In this document: one piece after another, positions 25,572 to 39,021 of the stretch
Layout: each line of letters begins with the position of its first letter
Numbering within the stretch: position 1 is the stretch's first letter
Assembly: GCA_012295275.1 (NCBI GenBank)
Contig: CM022678.1
Location: 14,336,759 to 14,396,758, forward strand
Direction: 5' to 3'
From: Chrysomallon squamiferum
Lineage: Eukaryota; Mollusca; Gastropoda; Neomphalida; Peltospiridae
Length of the DNA stretch: 60,000 nt
Translations under genes and position numbers: made by a program
The notes under the pieces: generated by a model
Told to the model about the DNA's origin: nothing
What the model saw: the letters and a program-made list of their open reading frames with translations, nothing else
Database searches by the model: none

Positions 25572-27723
25572 TTTTTTTTTTTTTTAAAGAAATGTCGATT
25601 TCCCAACCTCTAAATGTACACTAATTTACTATATGTTGTAAAGCAGAATGAGATCAAATATCAGATTATTTTGTTAGGAGAATTTCTTTAAAAAACATAA
25701 TTGAAAATGCGAAAATAAAGCCGAGTGATTACGCCGAAGAGGTTTTTAAATGGAACATTTAGACGTTTTTTCTTTCACTTTCTGCCTTGTATTTTACAAA
25801 CTGACCCCACATTTAGTGTTTAATAGAAATTTCAGGTGAAAAATAACGTCTTAGATACAACAATTCTGTATGTTAGTCTGCAGAAGTGAACATCAAAATA
25901 GAAACATTACCTATTCACGAACGACAACTCTTACGAATGATGTCATGTTCGTACATCGATTGAAACAGGCCTAAAACATAGTAGTTAGCTCTATAACTCT
26001 ACCTCTGTTAAGGTCTTCATAAAAGGCATACTTTATGGAATAGATGATGCAAATTTGTTAAAGATATCTCTTGAAATATGTTTTTTTTTTCCTTTTTTTT
26101 TTTTTTATGGTCGACAATTTCCAGACACTTCAAAATTCCTACATTCTGAATGTGGATTTTCGAGAACTTTCAAATGCAATATCTTTGTCAATATTTTAGA
26201 TAACTTCAAAATGTTTTGTGTTTTTTCATCTGGAACTGAATGTCTTTCGATTGGAATAAAAAGATCTTTGTTATATAAAAATAATGTAAAAAAATTTCTT
26301 GACCTTGCTATCAAAATCATAAATTATTACTAGCATTTTGATGGTATGCAGTTAAGTAAGAACGTATTCTCGGGTGCACATAAATGTATATTTGATTGTA
26401 CAGCAGTGATAATACGGTTTAAAAATTTTTAGACAAAATATTTAAACACAAAATTTTATCTATATTTTACGGGGATAAAAATAAACGATTCCTAATATAA
26501 ACATTAATAAGTACGGTATTTTCGGCATGTAACAACATTTGTTTTTAATCAAATAAAGTAATAATACAAATAAAAAAAATAAAAATATCACAATACCAAA
26601 ATATATATAAAAAAGGAAAGAAAAATAAAAACATATTCCGTCAAAATAAAATGACAAATTACCCAACAAGTTAGTGTCAAATGCTGTGAAAGAACGCATG
26701 AGGCAATGATGGGATATAAAATTGATGCGTCTTTTTGACATGGAATGGGATAAACGTCGTCAAAAATAGCAACAAATACTAAAAAGACGCACAAGACTGA
26801 CGGTGTTAGGTGACACTAATATAACGATCAATCACGTTGTTAATCATTCTAATTTTCTGAATTTTTTATTTATTTTCTTCGAGTGGCAGTAATCCAGTTC
26901 AAAGATTATACTTGTTTAACCTCAGACTTTTATTTTGAACAAGGTGGTCCGACTCGGTCAGTGAGTTTTTATCACAGATTAACAGATGTTCTAATTTTCA
27001 TCCAATTAGGTGTGTGTTTTTTTTTTTAGGCCATGTATGTGATGGAATCATTCCACTTTTAAAAAATGTTCACATTAGATTAATTTTAAATACGTATGTG
27101 TGGCAAATATTCTGTATTTTAAACTCATTAGGTATGGTTTCAAATATTATAAAACAGCTTTTTACTCTAATCTATTTTAGAATTGTCTGTTATCATCACT
27201 GTTTCTTTCGTTGCTGTTTTTTTTTGGGGGGGGTTGGTTTTTTTTAAATATTATTATTATTTTGTGGGTGTTCAACGAACTTTTTATAATGTCAGAGCAG
27301 GCTGAAATAACGTTTTGTTTATCTTCATATTTGTTTATGTTATTTTGTAGGTTTCGTTTTGTTATTATTATTGTTTCTAGTTTTATTTAATGTTGTCTAT
27401 TATTATTTAATTATTCATTTATATATTTTTTGTATTTCATTTGTTTTGTGTTAAATTATTTACAGCAATATATATATATAGATATGAATGTCACAACAGA
27501 AATCATATTGGTTACACTTCCGCGACAGAACTAATAAAATGGACGATTCAAAGGCAGATAATGCATATTAATAACAAACAAGATAAAAATGTCAGACTAT
27601 AAATTACTCACCACGAGTCTGCACCAGTGACTGCTCTGATCAATCATCGAAGACAAGAAAGTAATATAATGTTTTGTCTGACACGAACTGTTCACAACGA
27701 AATTACACCACTCAGTGGCCAAA

Positions 27724-30700
27724 ATGGAGATACCGTTAATTCTTGCCCTTGTTTTTCTTACCTCTTCGCCTTCAGGTCTGACTGTTTATTCTAATTATAT
27801 ATATTTTATTTACTAGTTTAACTCAGACTTTTTAATACCTAATTTTAACATATATTTTATAAATATTTTATTTAAATTTAAAATAGGTTATTAGAAATAT
27901 TATTTTAGAAATTATCATTTTTAAAATTTAATTTGTATTAATTAAGGTAGTAATTATAATATGTAATTTTAACATTATTTTTTACATATATTAAGCTAAT
28001 AATTTTAATATATATTACAACAAGTATTATTTTAAATAAGATTTAATTTAAACGTTTTTATAAATGTTATTAATTGTTCAATAAATCTTTTAGATTAAAT
28101 AGTAATTTTAAACTTAATGTTTATTAATTATTGATAAAATAAAAGTGTTTTAGTTCAGTAGTTCATGAATATTTTACTCACTTATTCATTAATTATTACG
28201 GGACTGTTGATATCTCAGTAATATTAGATACATCGACTATTAACAAATAATTTATACAAGTATTAATAAATCTGTTAATGAAAATATTAAATACTAATAA
28301 ATGATATCGTTCTTCATATTAATTTGTCACTAGGAATAACCGCTGCTGATTTCGTATTATTTATTGTTATTATTATTTTGTTTTAAATACATTAGAAATG
28401 TGTTCAGTAACCAAATATGATTGGATATTTGTTTATAGTGTAGATTATTACGCTAAAATTTGTTTTATCATTCATAATAATAATAATAATAATAATAATA
28501 AAATAAAATAACAAAAAAACTATTGTCAGTTTGATACATCCAAATGTTTTATATAAATTAATCGAATTATATAATTTCATTGAAATTGTTGTTAATACTT
28601 TGCATTAAAGATGTTTAAACATTTTACCCATTTGTTTTTCTTGTACTACTACTACTAATAATTTGACAAATTTTTGATTGAAAGTTATTCAAATTTTTCT
28701 ATTCCATCTGTAATAAATTAAGCTGCACTACTGCCTAAACAAAGTATATGTATGTATTATTTTTCAGCTGTGGTCTCGGCTCCAGCTACATTTGTGGTGT
28801 CAGTAGAGAATGCAGGACGCGCTGCTAGTGTAGCAAACCAGGCACAAACTGGAGAAGTTAACACATCAGCTAATATTCCAGTGTCACCTTCTATCAAAAT
28901 GTCTGAGCCTGTTTTCAGTGCAGCTAACATGAAACCAACACAGACTGACAGCACGATACCAGAACGTTCATCTAACACTGAGTTGAAACCAGCCTCTGTT
29001 GCATTCACTGAATCACCAGCAAAGTTAGATGTAAAGAGAAAGGATTACTCAAGAATGCTAAGTTATCTCGAGCGTTTCTATTCAGCTTTAGCATCAAGAA
29101 TTGCCTCTATGGAAAGACAGCTGAAGTCTGTGATTACATCTGTGCAGGGGATCAGCAAAGTAATGCAAATTATTAATCAGATGCAGAATAAGAGTTTTTC
29201 TCTTGTGCAGAAAGTGGAACATGAAATTAGTCAATCGTTACCTCACAATCGAGTTAATTCTGTAAAATTGCCAGATGTGAAGAAAACAATTCAGAATTCA
29301 GTTCAGTCCAAAGCCATAGACAAAACATCTGTCCACAAATCACCTGTTGACAGATCATCAAGAAATAAGATGAAACCTATTGATAAATCCTCAGACAAAA
29401 CACGGGTAGTTAGTAACATTAATACAATTTTACCTTCCACTATCAACCAGCCTGTTAATATTATAACTAATGAGCCACAAGCTGACATTAAGCCTTCAGT
29501 TAACAAACAGCCTACACAAATTATAACTTCAGCTGCTAACAAACAACCATATAACTCGCCTATATCAGATACTAATGAACTGTCAATTAATACTGTTAAC
29601 AGCACCAGTCAGGTAAAAAATAAAGAAAACGTTTTGAACACGTTTCAAGTGAAATCTGAGCTAAACACGCTACAGCAGCAGAAAGTGTCAAAAACAAGAG
29701 TAATACAACATGTTCCAGAATCAGAACTCCAGCAACAAGAACCGCGACAGCCACGACTTCTTCAACAAAGACAGCAACAACCGATTCAAGAACAACCATC
29801 AACACTGATTCATCAAAGAGAACAGCAGACACCACTGATTCATCAAAGAGAACAGCAGACACCACTGACGCATCAAAGAGAACAGCAGCCACCACTGATT
29901 CATCAAAGAGAACAGCAGCCACCACTGACGCATCAAAGAGAACAACAGCCACCAATGACGCATCGAAGAGAACAGCAGCCACCACTGATTCATCAAAGAG
30001 AACAGCAGCCACCAATGACGCATCAAAGAGAACAGCAGCCACCACTGACTCATCAAAGAGAACAGCAGCCACCAATGACGCATCAAAGAGAACAACAGCC
30101 ACCAACGACGCATCGAAGAGAACAGCAGCCACCACTGATTCATCAAAGAGAACAGCAGCCACCAATGACGCATCAAAGAGAACAGCAGCCACCACTGATT
30201 CATCAAAGAGAACAGCAGCCACCAATGACGCATCAAAGAGAACAACAGCCACCAACGACGCATCGAAGAGAACAGCAGCCACCACTGATTCATCAAAGAG
30301 AACAGCAGCCACCAATGACGCATCAAAGAGAACAGCAGCCACCACTGATTCATCAAAGAGGACAACAGCCACCATTGACTCATCAAAGAGAACAGCAGCC
30401 ACCACTGATTCATCAAAGAGAACAGCAGCCACCATTGATTCATCAAAGAGAACAACAGCCACCACTGACTCATCAAAGAGAACAGCAGCCACCACTGATT
30501 CATCAAAGAGAACAGCAGCCACCACTGATTCATCAAAGAGAACAGCAGCCACCACTGATTCATCAAAGAGAACAGCAGCCACCATTGACGCATCAAAGAG
30601 AACAGCAGCCACCACTGATTCATCAAAGAGAACAGCAGCCACCAATGACGCATCAAAGAGAACAGCAGCCATCACTGATTCATCAAAGTGAACAGCAGCC

Positions 30701-32150
30701 ACCACTGATTCATCAAAGAGAACAGCAGCCCCCACTGATTCATCAAAGAGAACAAAAGCCACCATTGATTCATCAAAGAGAACAGCAGCTACCACTGATT
30801 CATCAAAGAGAACAACAGCCACCACTGATTCATCAAAGAGAACAGCGGCCACCAGTGATTCATCAAAGAGAACAGCAGCCACCAGTGATTCATCAAAGAG
30901 AACAGCAGCCACCACTGATTCATCAAAGAGAACAGCAGCCACCACTAATTCATCAAAGAGAACAACAGACACCACTGATTCATCAAAGAGAACAGCAGCC
31001 GCCATTGACGCATCAAAGAGAACAGCCACCACTGATTCATCAAAGAGAACAGCAGCCACCAATGACGCATCAAAGAGAACAACAGCCACCAATGACGCAT
31101 CAAAGAGAACAGCAGCCACCACTGATTCATCAAAGAGAACAGCAGCCACCACTGATTCATCAAAGAGAACAGCAGCCACCAATGATTCATCATAGAGAAC
31201 AGCAGCCATCAATGACGCATCAAAGAGAACAGCAGCCATCACTGATTCATCAAAGAGAACAGCAGCCACCACTGATTCATCAAAGTGAACAGCAGCCACC
31301 ACTGATTCATCAAAGAGAACAGCAGCCACCACTGATTCATCAAAGAGAACAGCAGCCTCCACTGATTCATCAAAGAGAACAGCAGCCCCCACTGATTCAT
31401 CAAAGAGAACAAAAGCCAGCAAAACAATTCCAGCAAACACCACCAATACACCCAAGTCAAGACCAACAGCCTTGGCAGCTTCATAAAGAAAAAGAGCAAC
31501 AACAACTAGAGAAGAAAACACAGCAGTCAATGTATAGAAAGATGAAACCGTTCTCCAAACCACTAACAACAGTGAATACCATCAATCATGTAATACCTTA
31601 TTCAACACATAATATTGGTCTGTCAGATATTAACACTGTTTTTTCTATTCTAAGAGAATTTATGGAAGTTTCAGGAACCTCAAACGATCTAGGTCCACCA
31701 AATGGTTACATTGTTGATGCTCCAGCAGAAACAGCTAGTGCAAACAACAGTGTGCTTCAAACAGAAAGAGCACCTCAACAACCACATAGCAATGTTCAAA
31801 CTCAAAAAATTCCTGAACAAGTAGCCACCAAAACACAAACAGATGTAGTTGATTCACAACCAGCTGTCATAGAAATTGCAGAAAATTCAAATCCAGCAGC
31901 TCCTCCAGGAACAGTAATGTCTAAATCTGATTCACAGCCAAGTCCAAATGCAGAGGTTCCAGAACTGGGCATGTATGATTTTTTCAACATGTTGTCCAAA
32001 ATGATGATACCCAGCAAAACCACGCCAACAAAACACAAACCTCCAGCCATTCCTTTTGATCAACAGTCAGCTGAGAAAATTAAACTAATGGCCAGCATTT
32101 TTGAAGTGAGTAGCCTAATGCATGCCTTCATTGTTAAATCATTTAAATAA
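27724..32150 (+). CDS. Secreted Pro/Gln/His-rich protein with 54 tandem decapeptides (1144 aa)
   Basis: Two exons, 27724-27775 and 28768-32150, join in phase at a GT-AG intron. The first encodes a signal peptide (MEIPLILALVFLTSSPS, cleavage probably near VVSA in exon 2). Residues about 20-110 are Ala/Ser/Thr-rich. About 113-180 look helical (YSRMLSYLERFYSALASRIA onward). About 180-360 are polar and Asn/Ser/Lys-rich. Residues 362-900 are 54 units of consensus PPLIHQREQQ. The C-terminal part returns to unique sequence with two amphipathic or hydrophobic patches (INTVFSILREFMEV; MYDFFNMLSKMM) and ends FIVKSFK. Cysteine is absent from the unique parts I read. I recognise no family. Composition and decapeptide period recall involucrin-type transglutaminase substrates, so a cross-linked extracellular matrix, mucus or adhesive role is a guess. 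AATAAA overlaps the stop codon. Confidence 0.85.
29799..31415 (+). repeat. Coding minisatellite, 54 units of 30 bp
   Basis: Units are 30 bases except one of 27 (unit 41, near 31020). The consensus encodes PPLIHQREQQ. Common variants are PPMTHQREQQ, PPLTHQREQQ and PPTTHRREQQ. Units are nearly identical at DNA level, including silent sites, which points to recent expansion or homogenisation. Units 7-11 and 12-16 form a 150-base higher-order repeat that starts again at unit 17. The lack of stop codons on the opposite strand creates long antisense open frames. Confidence 0.98.
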
Positions 32151-34134
32151 ATATGCTATTTATATAACAATTACAATTACAATCAGATTCATGCAAGTAC
32201 AAAACCTTCAATGAAAGAAATCAGCACCACATAGCCCAGTGTAATATCAAAGAAAAGATTGACAAATTGTCTTAGATCTAAATCCTTTATTATGATTACT
32301 TGAAAAAACGTTTTACCTTGTACCAGATAAACCATTTAAGGTTTTTTTTTTTTTTTTTTTTTTTTTTACAGGCATTCTTTTGAAGATATGGAAGATTTGA
32401 AAAATAGGCTGAGATCACAAAATAATTTCTGTAAACATTACATCTGCAATATAGGCTATTTCTGTGGCTAATACATATCTTTGTATGAAAAAAAAAAAGA
32501 AGTAAATTTACTTGCAAATGTACTGCCTCAGTTTTTATTTGGTTGTTTGACTATTTTGTTTTGCAAAAGCAAATCACAGATACTAAAGAACAGTAACATA
32601 ATAAAGGACTACGTCTTCTTCCTTCAAAAAAGTAAGAAGTGCAATTCTTCATACACTGCTTCACACAGGTTAATATTACTAGTTGGAACAGATCTGTGAG
32701 ATCAGAATTCTTATTTATTGAGCTGCTCTTCCTTCAACCAAAGCAAGGATTATTTTCAGTAGCCAAAGTCTCACAGAAAAAATGTGTGCTTATACTCATG
32801 ACACTAAGCCAATCATTCCTGTTAATAAGCGACCAATGTATTTATGCTCTACAAATAAAATTTTATAATAAAAGTCATTACCAGATAGTTAAAATAAATC
32901 AGTGTTTGATTTACTTCTTACTATTAGAAGAGGAACATATGCTGAGTGAAATCAAACTCTTCAAAAATCAAGACAGTTACTGTGAGTGTTGACAACCATG
33001 TTTATAAGTGGCTGTTCCAATTTTAACTGTAGTTGGTAATGGATCTGAATGATGGTATTATTTGTCTCAGCTACAGTCAAGAACATTTCAACATATTAAT
33101 ACATAGCTGTTTTTGTTTTAACTGTTCAAAGAAACAATAAAATACTTTGTGTGTTAAACACTGAATTAATTCAAATATGAAAATATATTATTGAATTAGC
33201 TCATACATGCTAAATTCTAATGTTATTTATTTTTGGATGAATGTTAAGCATTTCTTTATAACATAAAACCTTTAGAAGGAACAAGACAACCTTTATATAT
33301 ATATATATAATTTTTTTTTTAATAGTTTTATGCTTGAGGTCCTCTATTATAACGAGAGAAGAAATCCAAAGCAAGTATATTTTCTTTGTCACATGGATGG
33401 AACACTAACAAGCGGCTTGTCTAGGGCATGTACTGCTTCTTTTAATAAATTGATATTCCTGACTGCTGAATTAAATATAACTAACATCAAATTATTTGTA
33501 TTGTGGATTATCTAAATTAAAAAGAAAGCAAACATTTACCAGATGTATATTTAAATGACTTGTTGATATAAACTGTAGATGAAGTACTATACTAACTCAA
33601 AATACCTTTCAGTAAGCAGAGATATTAAAAAAACAGACAATAATACACCTCAGATGTTAGAGTTTATTCAGTCCTCACTGTACATTTATAAACAATAACA
33701 AGTAAATAATGTCTGTCTTTTTAAAAAAAATTTGTTTAACTTTAAGATAGTTTTTCAGTTCTGTTACAAAGACTGGTTTTAATGAACATTTACTAGAACA
33801 TTAAGACTACTAAAATATCTTCAAAAGATCAATGGTTAATTATTCAAATAATAGTTCTCTTAGAATTTCACACATAATAAAGATTTTTATTTATTTTATA
33901 AATAGTATTCTTCATTATATACATTTAAAAAAAAAGACTGATATAAATCCCTTTTTGTCAAAAACCAGGATTAATTCAAAGATGTTGTAAGAATACAAAT
34001 ATACCTTTGTTAAATTATTAAAAAAAGTTCATCCAGAAATCTTCTAAAACTTGGTTGTGTGACAAATGTTTTACTCTCTAGGATAAATGTCACTTTCACA
34101 CAATGTCTACAAGTACACACAGAAATACCACACA
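32151..34134. other. Intergenic DNA between the repeat-protein gene and UQCRB
   Basis: Probably the two converging 3' UTRs. It contains a poly-T run (32342-32367), several AATAAA-like motifs and a short (TA)n tract (33294-33310). Open frames of 60-117 codons lack recognisable similarity. Confidence 0.5.
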
Positions 34135-35869
34135 TTATTGTTTATTCCATTCTCGTTTCTCCTCCTTCTCTCTCTTTATCTCCTCCAAGTATGGTGATAG
34201 GTATTTCACATCCTATAATATAAAAAACATTTAAATGACACAAAAATACATTCATATTGAAACTAAATAACTAGATTTTTTAAACCGGCTTCTTTGTCAA
34301 GTACAATATCATGGGCCTCAAACTGAACCTCACTACAGTTCCAAATACTTGATTATTTTGCCCAAGCAAGTTGCTACCAGCTAATTATAAAGATTTTAAA
34401 TTTGATTAAAATTATGTATGCCCATTTACACAAACACTGAGTCCAGTGTTGTCAAAATAGTGTTGATGTTGGAATTAGTAATTATAGTGTATATAATCAC
34501 TTTAGATTAAAATAAAACTTAATCAGTAAATAAATGATCTCGTTTTTATACAATTTATGAAAGATTTTCTCATTTAAATCTGAAATGAGTAAAAATAATT
34601 TGTAAATAAACTAAACTTTGAGAAAACAACTGACAGCATTTGATAGATGGTAATTCAAAAGCTAACAGATGAATTTCTGACTTAGATGAACATTCACTCT
34701 CAAGGAAAAATTTAGCAAACTTGGATAATCAAGCTTTTTTATCAAACATTTTTAATAACACTTAGGATTCTTTTTTTTTAAATTACAGTGTGTGCATCTG
34801 TCTGCAGTTTGTGTCTATGTATGCTCATGTGTACACATTTCAAAATACCCTTTCATATGTTGTCCACTCTGTTTTGGGTAAAATTTCCTTCTTTCCACTA
34901 AGATGGAGAGCTCGAACAATTCTGAACATCCTGGCATCATATTCATCTTTTGGTAGTCTCTGCAAAGCCTCTTTCACATCTGCCGTCTCGTCCAGAATAT
35001 CATCACGCATAAGACCTGAACAAAATTTAAACAAAAGTGAGCCCTATGACAAATTCAGCTGTTTCATATCTATTACCTGATATGAATTGAGTTAATTTTA
35101 TCAAGTTTAATAGGTAACTTCATAATCTTCTGTTTAGTTTAATATTTCCTCTTGATTTTGTGACATTACATTTTCACATATTATGACAAGCAAAAAGGTC
35201 GTTATTGGTTATTCTAACAGATTATTATGTTTTAATAAAATGTTGGAATGTCAGTTTTTTTTTTTTTTTTTATGAAATGAATTAATACTAGTAAATAACA
35301 AAACTTCACTTCAAAAGAAATGGGAGATTTTATTTTAATTAAAAGACAGTTTCAAGACATTTATCATTAATAAGGAAATATGCAACATTTTATTTGAATA
35401 GGGTACGTTTTATGCAAAAGAGAATTGTACATGCAATCACTACCCAATGTACGGACAAAAAAAATGAATCACCGTGTTAAATTGAAATGGCAAGATTGTG
35501 GAGATGAAAATGTCAAACTCACCAAGTTGGTTGAAGTATGATCTGTTGTATGCCCATTTGGCCAGAGCTTTCTGCCAGGCTGGAACTGAAAATCGGTGGG
35601 AAAAATAATATTAATAATAAAAAATATAAACAAAACTTTCTGTCAAAATCTGAGGTTTTATGTTATCACGTTTTCTTCAAGTACAAACCACGACCTTAAC
35701 CAAGATTAGATTTATTATTTTAAGTCGCGATTAGTTTATAACTAGTGCAAATCAAAGGTTGATTATTTTAATTACAATAAAACCGCATAAGCCGTTATAC
35801 ATTATTAAATTAAATTATCTATAGGTTAAAACAGTCTATACCTTCCTTCGCAACACGTCGAGCCGCCAT
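34135..35869 (-). CDS. UQCRB: Cytochrome b-c1 complex subunit 7 (complex III), four exons
   Basis: The 14-kDa matrix-side subunit (yeast QCR7) binds cytochrome b in respiratory complex III. Exons on the minus strand: 35869-35842, 35585-35523, 35015-34849, 34212-34135. All introns are GT-AG and the phases join to 111 residues, the usual family length. Visible conserved features are [20 protein letters not shown], then [20 protein letters not shown], then [22 protein letters not shown], and a charged C-terminal helix ([19 protein letters not shown]). The short first exon encodes MAARRVAKE. No defect is seen. Confidence 0.96.
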
Positions 35870-36978
35870 CGTGACCTTCGTTGCGAGTCGTGACTTTGTT
35901 CGAAGTTTGTGTTTTCGTTTCCTTCGTTACATCAGCGCACCGATGACTTGTCGCCAAGAATCATGTAGATATCACGAAATAAGAAAAAGAAAACATTAGA
36001 GAAGAAAAATAAGAAAAGACAAGAAAAAGAAAAGAAAACATAAACAGCATTATTTTGTAATGGCTGAAGTCCAAGTGGGCTACAAATTAATGACATGTAT
36101 TTTTATGCACTGTCTCTTGTCAACCGATTTGGTAGAACAAAAAGAGAGAATCATATATACCGTAATCGTTGGCTAGAGAATTTGTACCAGGAATCCAATA
36201 ATTAATTACCTGATTTCGGAAATTCACAACATGCAGTATCTGCAAAATTTCGATTTTAATATTTTTAAAATTTTAAATTATGTTATTTTATTTTATTTTA
36301 TTTTATTTTATTTTATTTTATTTTTTAAGTTTCCTCTCAGAAGACATGGTAATTAAATAATATCAATTTGTCGTTACCCAAATTACTGCATTAGGGAAAC
36401 ACACACACACACAATGCACGATTTGTAAGAACCTTGAATTTTTTACGAATATTATATTAATATATTAATATAAATATTGCAAAACTTTCTAAAACTTTAC
36501 AACTTTTTAATTCTGAAGTGTCAAAGAGAAAACTAATTGCAATTAATTCCCTTATTGTTTCAGCCGAAACAATAGATATGAATGATTCATTTTAAAATTT
36601 GTCCTTCGTACATTCTAGGAACATGAATTCTTTGTCTTAGAAAATGATAGATCTGTTTTTATTATTATAATTTGTTGTTTTTTGTTTGGTTTTTTTTTTG
36701 TTTGTTTTTTTTAATTATTATGATTTTATCTGAGACACAGTTACTTTCTGCAGTGGGATAAAAAAAAAACTTCTCACGAATCTGAAATTTGAGTTTTAAA
36801 AGGACTTTTTTCTTCTTTTTCTTCTTGATAAGGATAGCGAGCACATGCTAAAACTGATTAGGACATACGTGAGATATGTGACTAAGATATAGCTGATAAG
36901 TAATTATGAAATGATTCATTTGAGACTTAAATGGAAAAATTATTATTATTATTATTATTTTGTTTATTTATTTATTTA

Positions 36979-37046
<68 letters not shown>

Positions 37047-37243
37047 GCTAGAGGCCGCCACGTTCTATATTTGAGACATTAAAATATATAAAAGGAAAAG
37101 CTTGTAACATTAACAATAATAAATAAATAAATTGCAAACAAATTTTTTTAGTGGACTCAAATTGTTTGAGAATCTGATTATTAATTTTTAATGTTATTAA
37201 CGCAGCAAAGAACTGACACAACAAATTGCCACAATCGTAGCTG
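35870..37243. other. UQCRB upstream region, no further gene
   Basis: The first 100 bases carry several CpGs and probably hold the UQCRB promoter. Beyond are a purine-rich AAGAAAA stretch (35985-36045), (TTTTA)n at 36282-36326 and a long (TTA)n tract at 36941-37047. No coding sequence is recognised. Confidence 0.5.
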
Positions 37244-38500
37244 ACACTAATAGCGATATAGAATCTGTTACCATTTAGCTACGATAATAGTGCTAATATA
37301 ACAGATCTTGGACATGTTCCTTAGGGGGATAAAAAAAAAAAAAAAAAAAAACTTAAAAACTATATTTATTATTGTAATAATATGCATTTTAAAAAATAAA
37401 ATCTGTGTTAAACCTATCTGTGTAAAGGAGAAAAAAAACCCCCAAAAAACTTTTAATTTAGAAAAATAGTATTTAGTCTTTACAAATGTAAAAATACTAT
37501 AAAAAAATCATATATGCATTTCATGTATTTCTTTATCTGAATTATTGTTACTGTTTTGTTATAAATGTAACATTCAGAGGAAAAAAAATTCATTATTAAT
37601 TTCCTTTGTAGCACTGATATAAATGACTGGCATGTTTTACAATTTTTCAGGGATCACCAACACGGTGACCACGGTCACCAGGTCGCCCCAGAGATCCACA
37701 TGAGTCGCCCGCAGGACTCTTCCTAAAATATTTAAACAATTACTGAGATCAATAGAATTAAAGGTTGAATATTGATATGGTTGTTACTCCTGAATTTAAA
37801 CATTTATGTTTCGTAAATTACATCGTTTTCGATTATTTTTCATCGTCTTTACGTTCGTCAGGTGTCTTTTTCAAATTCATGGTTAAAAAAGAAAAATTAT
37901 GTCAGTTAAAAGAGAATAACAACAACATAAGAATCAAAACTCATAATGTTAGTTTAGAATATAGTGCCTACACGCAATTTTCAGTTATTGTTGCTTATCT
38001 ATTCTAATAATAATGTAGCATAATCTCATTTGAAGAAGACACTATATCTGTATCTTACAAAAATATGTCAATAATATAAAATATAAACCTACACAAATGA
38101 GAATCTTGTTACTTGCAAATGCAGTTGAGATATAAAGTAAAAAAATAATTATAAGGAAACCGTGGCCGCTCAACAGCACTATCTCTAACAGTATCTAAGT
38201 AAACAAACTATTGATGGCGTCATATAAGAGCGGTAAAAATGAAATTAGCCGAAGTAATTTGCTTTAATCTTTGTTTTTTACCCAAATAAAAAAAAAAAAG
38301 TATTACTTAACAATATCAGTTTAACCTAAAATCTAATCTGTAGCGACAAATTATTTATGTATTAAATATTATTATCATTTATTTAACTATTAGTGAGTAA
38401 TATTTTTTACTGATGTTTTTCCTTGTTTTATGTCACTTGTCTTAGAAATAATTATTATTTATGCCAAAATAACAGTAATAAACAAATGTGTTATCCATGT
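37244..38500 (+). repeat. Diverged direct duplication, copy 1 (with about 0.7 kb insertion)
   Basis: Shares ordered blocks with 38875-39450: AATAGCGATATAGAATCT, ACAGATCTTGGA, GTTCC.TAGGGG, AATATTGTAATAATAT, ATTTCTTTATCTGAATTATT, TAAATGTAACATTCAGAGGA, then after a gap AAATTATTTA, TAGAAATAATT and AACAAATGTGTTATCCA. The shared part stops near 37605 and resumes near 38320, so about 0.7 kb is inserted here or lost from copy 2. Confidence 0.75.
37648..37740 (+). mobile_element. Possible hAT transposon end fragment
   Basis: The sequence starting CAGGGATCACCAACACGGTG and continuing ACCAGGTCGCCCC...GAGTCGCCCGCAGG is far more GC-rich than its surroundings and resembles terminal sequence of some hAT elements. 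It begins the extra segment of duplication copy 1. No matching opposite end was found before 38320, so the copy is partial or the call is wrong. Confidence 0.4.
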
Positions 38501-38874
38501 CCTATTTTTGTTAATAATTAATGAGTTATTGAATATAAATTTCAGTTATTGTGTTGATATGTTTATGAAAATATATTCTTATACTCAATTATTTCTGTAA
38601 CCAAGTTATCAAATTCCGCTGATTATATACTCAAAACCATTTTCAAAATATATTTTGCAATGTTTTTATTTTTTACTTTCTAAAGAAACGTATGACGAGA
38701 AAAACAGTAATCTGCGATTTGCTAAAAATGTGCATTCTGAACTGAAGCACATATAGCTGTTTTGAAAAAAGAAAAAAGAAGAAAAATAATAATATAATAA
38801 CAATAATAATTAAAAAAATAATAATAATAAAAACGTTGGAAATGAATGCAAAGAATTGTAGGGTATAATATTAA

Positions 38875-38989
38875 TACCAATAGCGATATAGAATCTATTA
38901 TCATTAAATACGATAAAATCAGTGCTAATACAACAGATCTTGGAGACACGTTCCCTAGGGGATAAATTAAAAAAAAATAAAAAAATAAG

Positions 38990-39021
<32 letters not shown>

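Larger units (their letters stand above)
22430..27723. other. Intergenic DNA between the sulfotransferase-like gene and the repeat-protein gene
   Basis: No gene is recognised. Apart from the two repeat copies listed separately, it holds (AAAT)n/(AATG)n at about 25007-25070, (ATT)n at 25541-25570 and poly-T tracts. Open frames of 60-90 codons (for example 23076-23324 and 26055-26333) have low-complexity composition without family similarity. The last 200 bases should include the promoter of the next gene, but no TATA box is obvious. Confidence 0.5.

Noticed and set aside
29799-31415. CRISPR-like array, suggested by the 30-base period
   Set aside because: The units are contiguous with no spacers, lie in a coding frame, and the DNA is clearly animal with spliceosomal introns.
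29596-31569. 657-codon minus-strand open frame over the decapeptide array as a real gene
   Set aside because: It is the complement of the repeat. The sense frame has a signal peptide, unique ends and a clean splice join, while the antisense frame exists mainly because 30 bases without a stop are repeated.
32639-32992. 117-codon frame between the repeat-protein gene and UQCRB
   Set aside because: It lies in a likely 3' UTR or intergenic stretch and shows no domain or conserved motif.
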